From NCBI RefSeq assembly GCF_025822605.1, contig NZ_JACKTY010000014.1, forward strand, positions 124,112 to 188,111: DNA of 64,000 bases, written 5' to 3'. Source of the DNA: Mycolicibacterium komossense (GTDB taxonomy: Bacteria; Actinomycetota; Actinomycetes; Mycobacteriales; Mycobacteriaceae). Below are positions 63,737 through 64,000 of the stretch, piece by piece. Every line of letters starts with the position of its first letter. The stretch's first letter is position 1. Both the position numbers and the translations under genes were made by a program. The notes below the pieces were generated by a model. It was not told where the DNA came from, ran no database searches, and worked only from the letters and a program-made list of their open reading frames with translations.

Positions 63737-64000
63737 ATGAGTACCACTGCCGAAGCCCCCATCGCCCAAACCCCGGCCGGTGGTGGTGTGCCGCTGATCG
63801 AGCTCAAGGGCGTGGGGAAGAGCTACGGAAACATCATCGCGCTCAAGGACATCAACCTGCGGGTAGGTGCCGGACAGGTGACCGGTGTCCTCGGTGACAA
63901 CGGCGCGGGCAAGTCGACGCTGATCAAGATCATCGCCGGCCTGCACAAGCCCACCGAAGGCGAGCTGCTGGTCGACGGCGAACCGATGACCTTCGAGTCA
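63737..64000 (+). CDS. Sugar ABC transporter ATP-binding protein, N-terminal part
   Basis: The ATG at 63737 follows AGGGAGAGAG. The first 88 codons give PLIELKGVGKSYGNIIALKD and Walker A GDNGAGKST near residues 54-62, then LIKIIAGLHKPTEGELLVDG. CUT2 transporters use one gene with two ATPase halves (about 500 aa), but only the first part is inside the window. Some actinobacterial inositol systems have a single-domain version of about 260 aa, so the full length is open. Confidence 0.88.
   Translation, partial: MSTTAEAPIAQTPAGGGVPLIELKGVGKSYGNIIALKDINLRVGAGQVTGVLGDNGAGKSTLIKIIAGLHKPTEGELLVDGEPMTFES

Overview
The window is high-GC actinobacterial DNA, most likely from an environmental, rapid-growing Mycobacterium (Mycolicibacterium). 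The reasons are the trigger factor-clpP1-clpP2-clpX block with adjacent Gly and Pro tRNA genes, a pepN / mycothiol-dependent nitroreductase / rpiB / nei order that matches M. tuberculosis Rv2467-Rv2464c as I remember it, frequent GTG/TTG starts, and many 4-bp ATGA/GTGA gene overlaps. All calls come from reading translations and motifs by eye; no database search was run.

Positions 172-10635 hold a plus-strand sugar-acid (uronate) cluster: KDG kinase, KDPG aldolase, two D-2-hydroxyacid dehydrogenases, a cupin, a PotABCD-type ABC transporter with a fused double permease, KduI, an IclR regulator and a KduD-like SDR. Together they can take a 4-deoxy-5-keto-uronate to pyruvate and glyceraldehyde-3-phosphate. 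A shared near-palindrome precedes both transcription units. Positions 10618-19105 hold pepN, a secreted DUF732 protein, a nitroreductase with a SigH-like promoter, a cytosine module (NCS1 permease, yeast-type cytosine deaminase, non-heme Fe oxygenase), and a divergent aldo/keto reductase-TetR pair around two operator palindromes. Positions 19136-33471 hold rpiB, nei, a Na+/H+ antiporter, a hydrolase, a DUF1542 protein, a TetR-DUF1214-sulfotransferase operon, and a sedolisin / zinc-ribbon membrane protein / anchored protein operon followed by a degenerate Ser/Thr kinase.

Positions 33561-38386 are the protein-quality-control core: tRNA-Gly, tRNA-Pro, tig, clpP1P2 and clpX, closed by a 20-bp bidirectional terminator. 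Positions 38424-42740 carry fdhD, an FdhF/YdeP-type molybdoenzyme and a beta-propeller lipoprotein. A type III glutamine synthetase follows with a GlnR-like box upstream. Then come a gene-poor stretch, an NfeD-like/flotillin pair, an amidohydrolase remnant, a fatty-acyl-AMP ligase and a divergent SDR / DapB-like / TetR operon.

Positions 52633-64000 form a myo-inositol catabolic island. A minus-strand operon iolC - aldolase - iolB - iolD - iolE - iolG - TIM-barrel gene faces a GntR regulator and a CUT2-type sugar ABC transporter that runs off the window edge. Three copies of one promoter/operator element (two of them identical over 24 nt in inverted orientation) tie the catabolic operon, regulator and transporter together. 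iolA is not in the window.

No CRISPR array, prophage or intact insertion sequence was seen. Positions 1-137 hold no feature I can assign.
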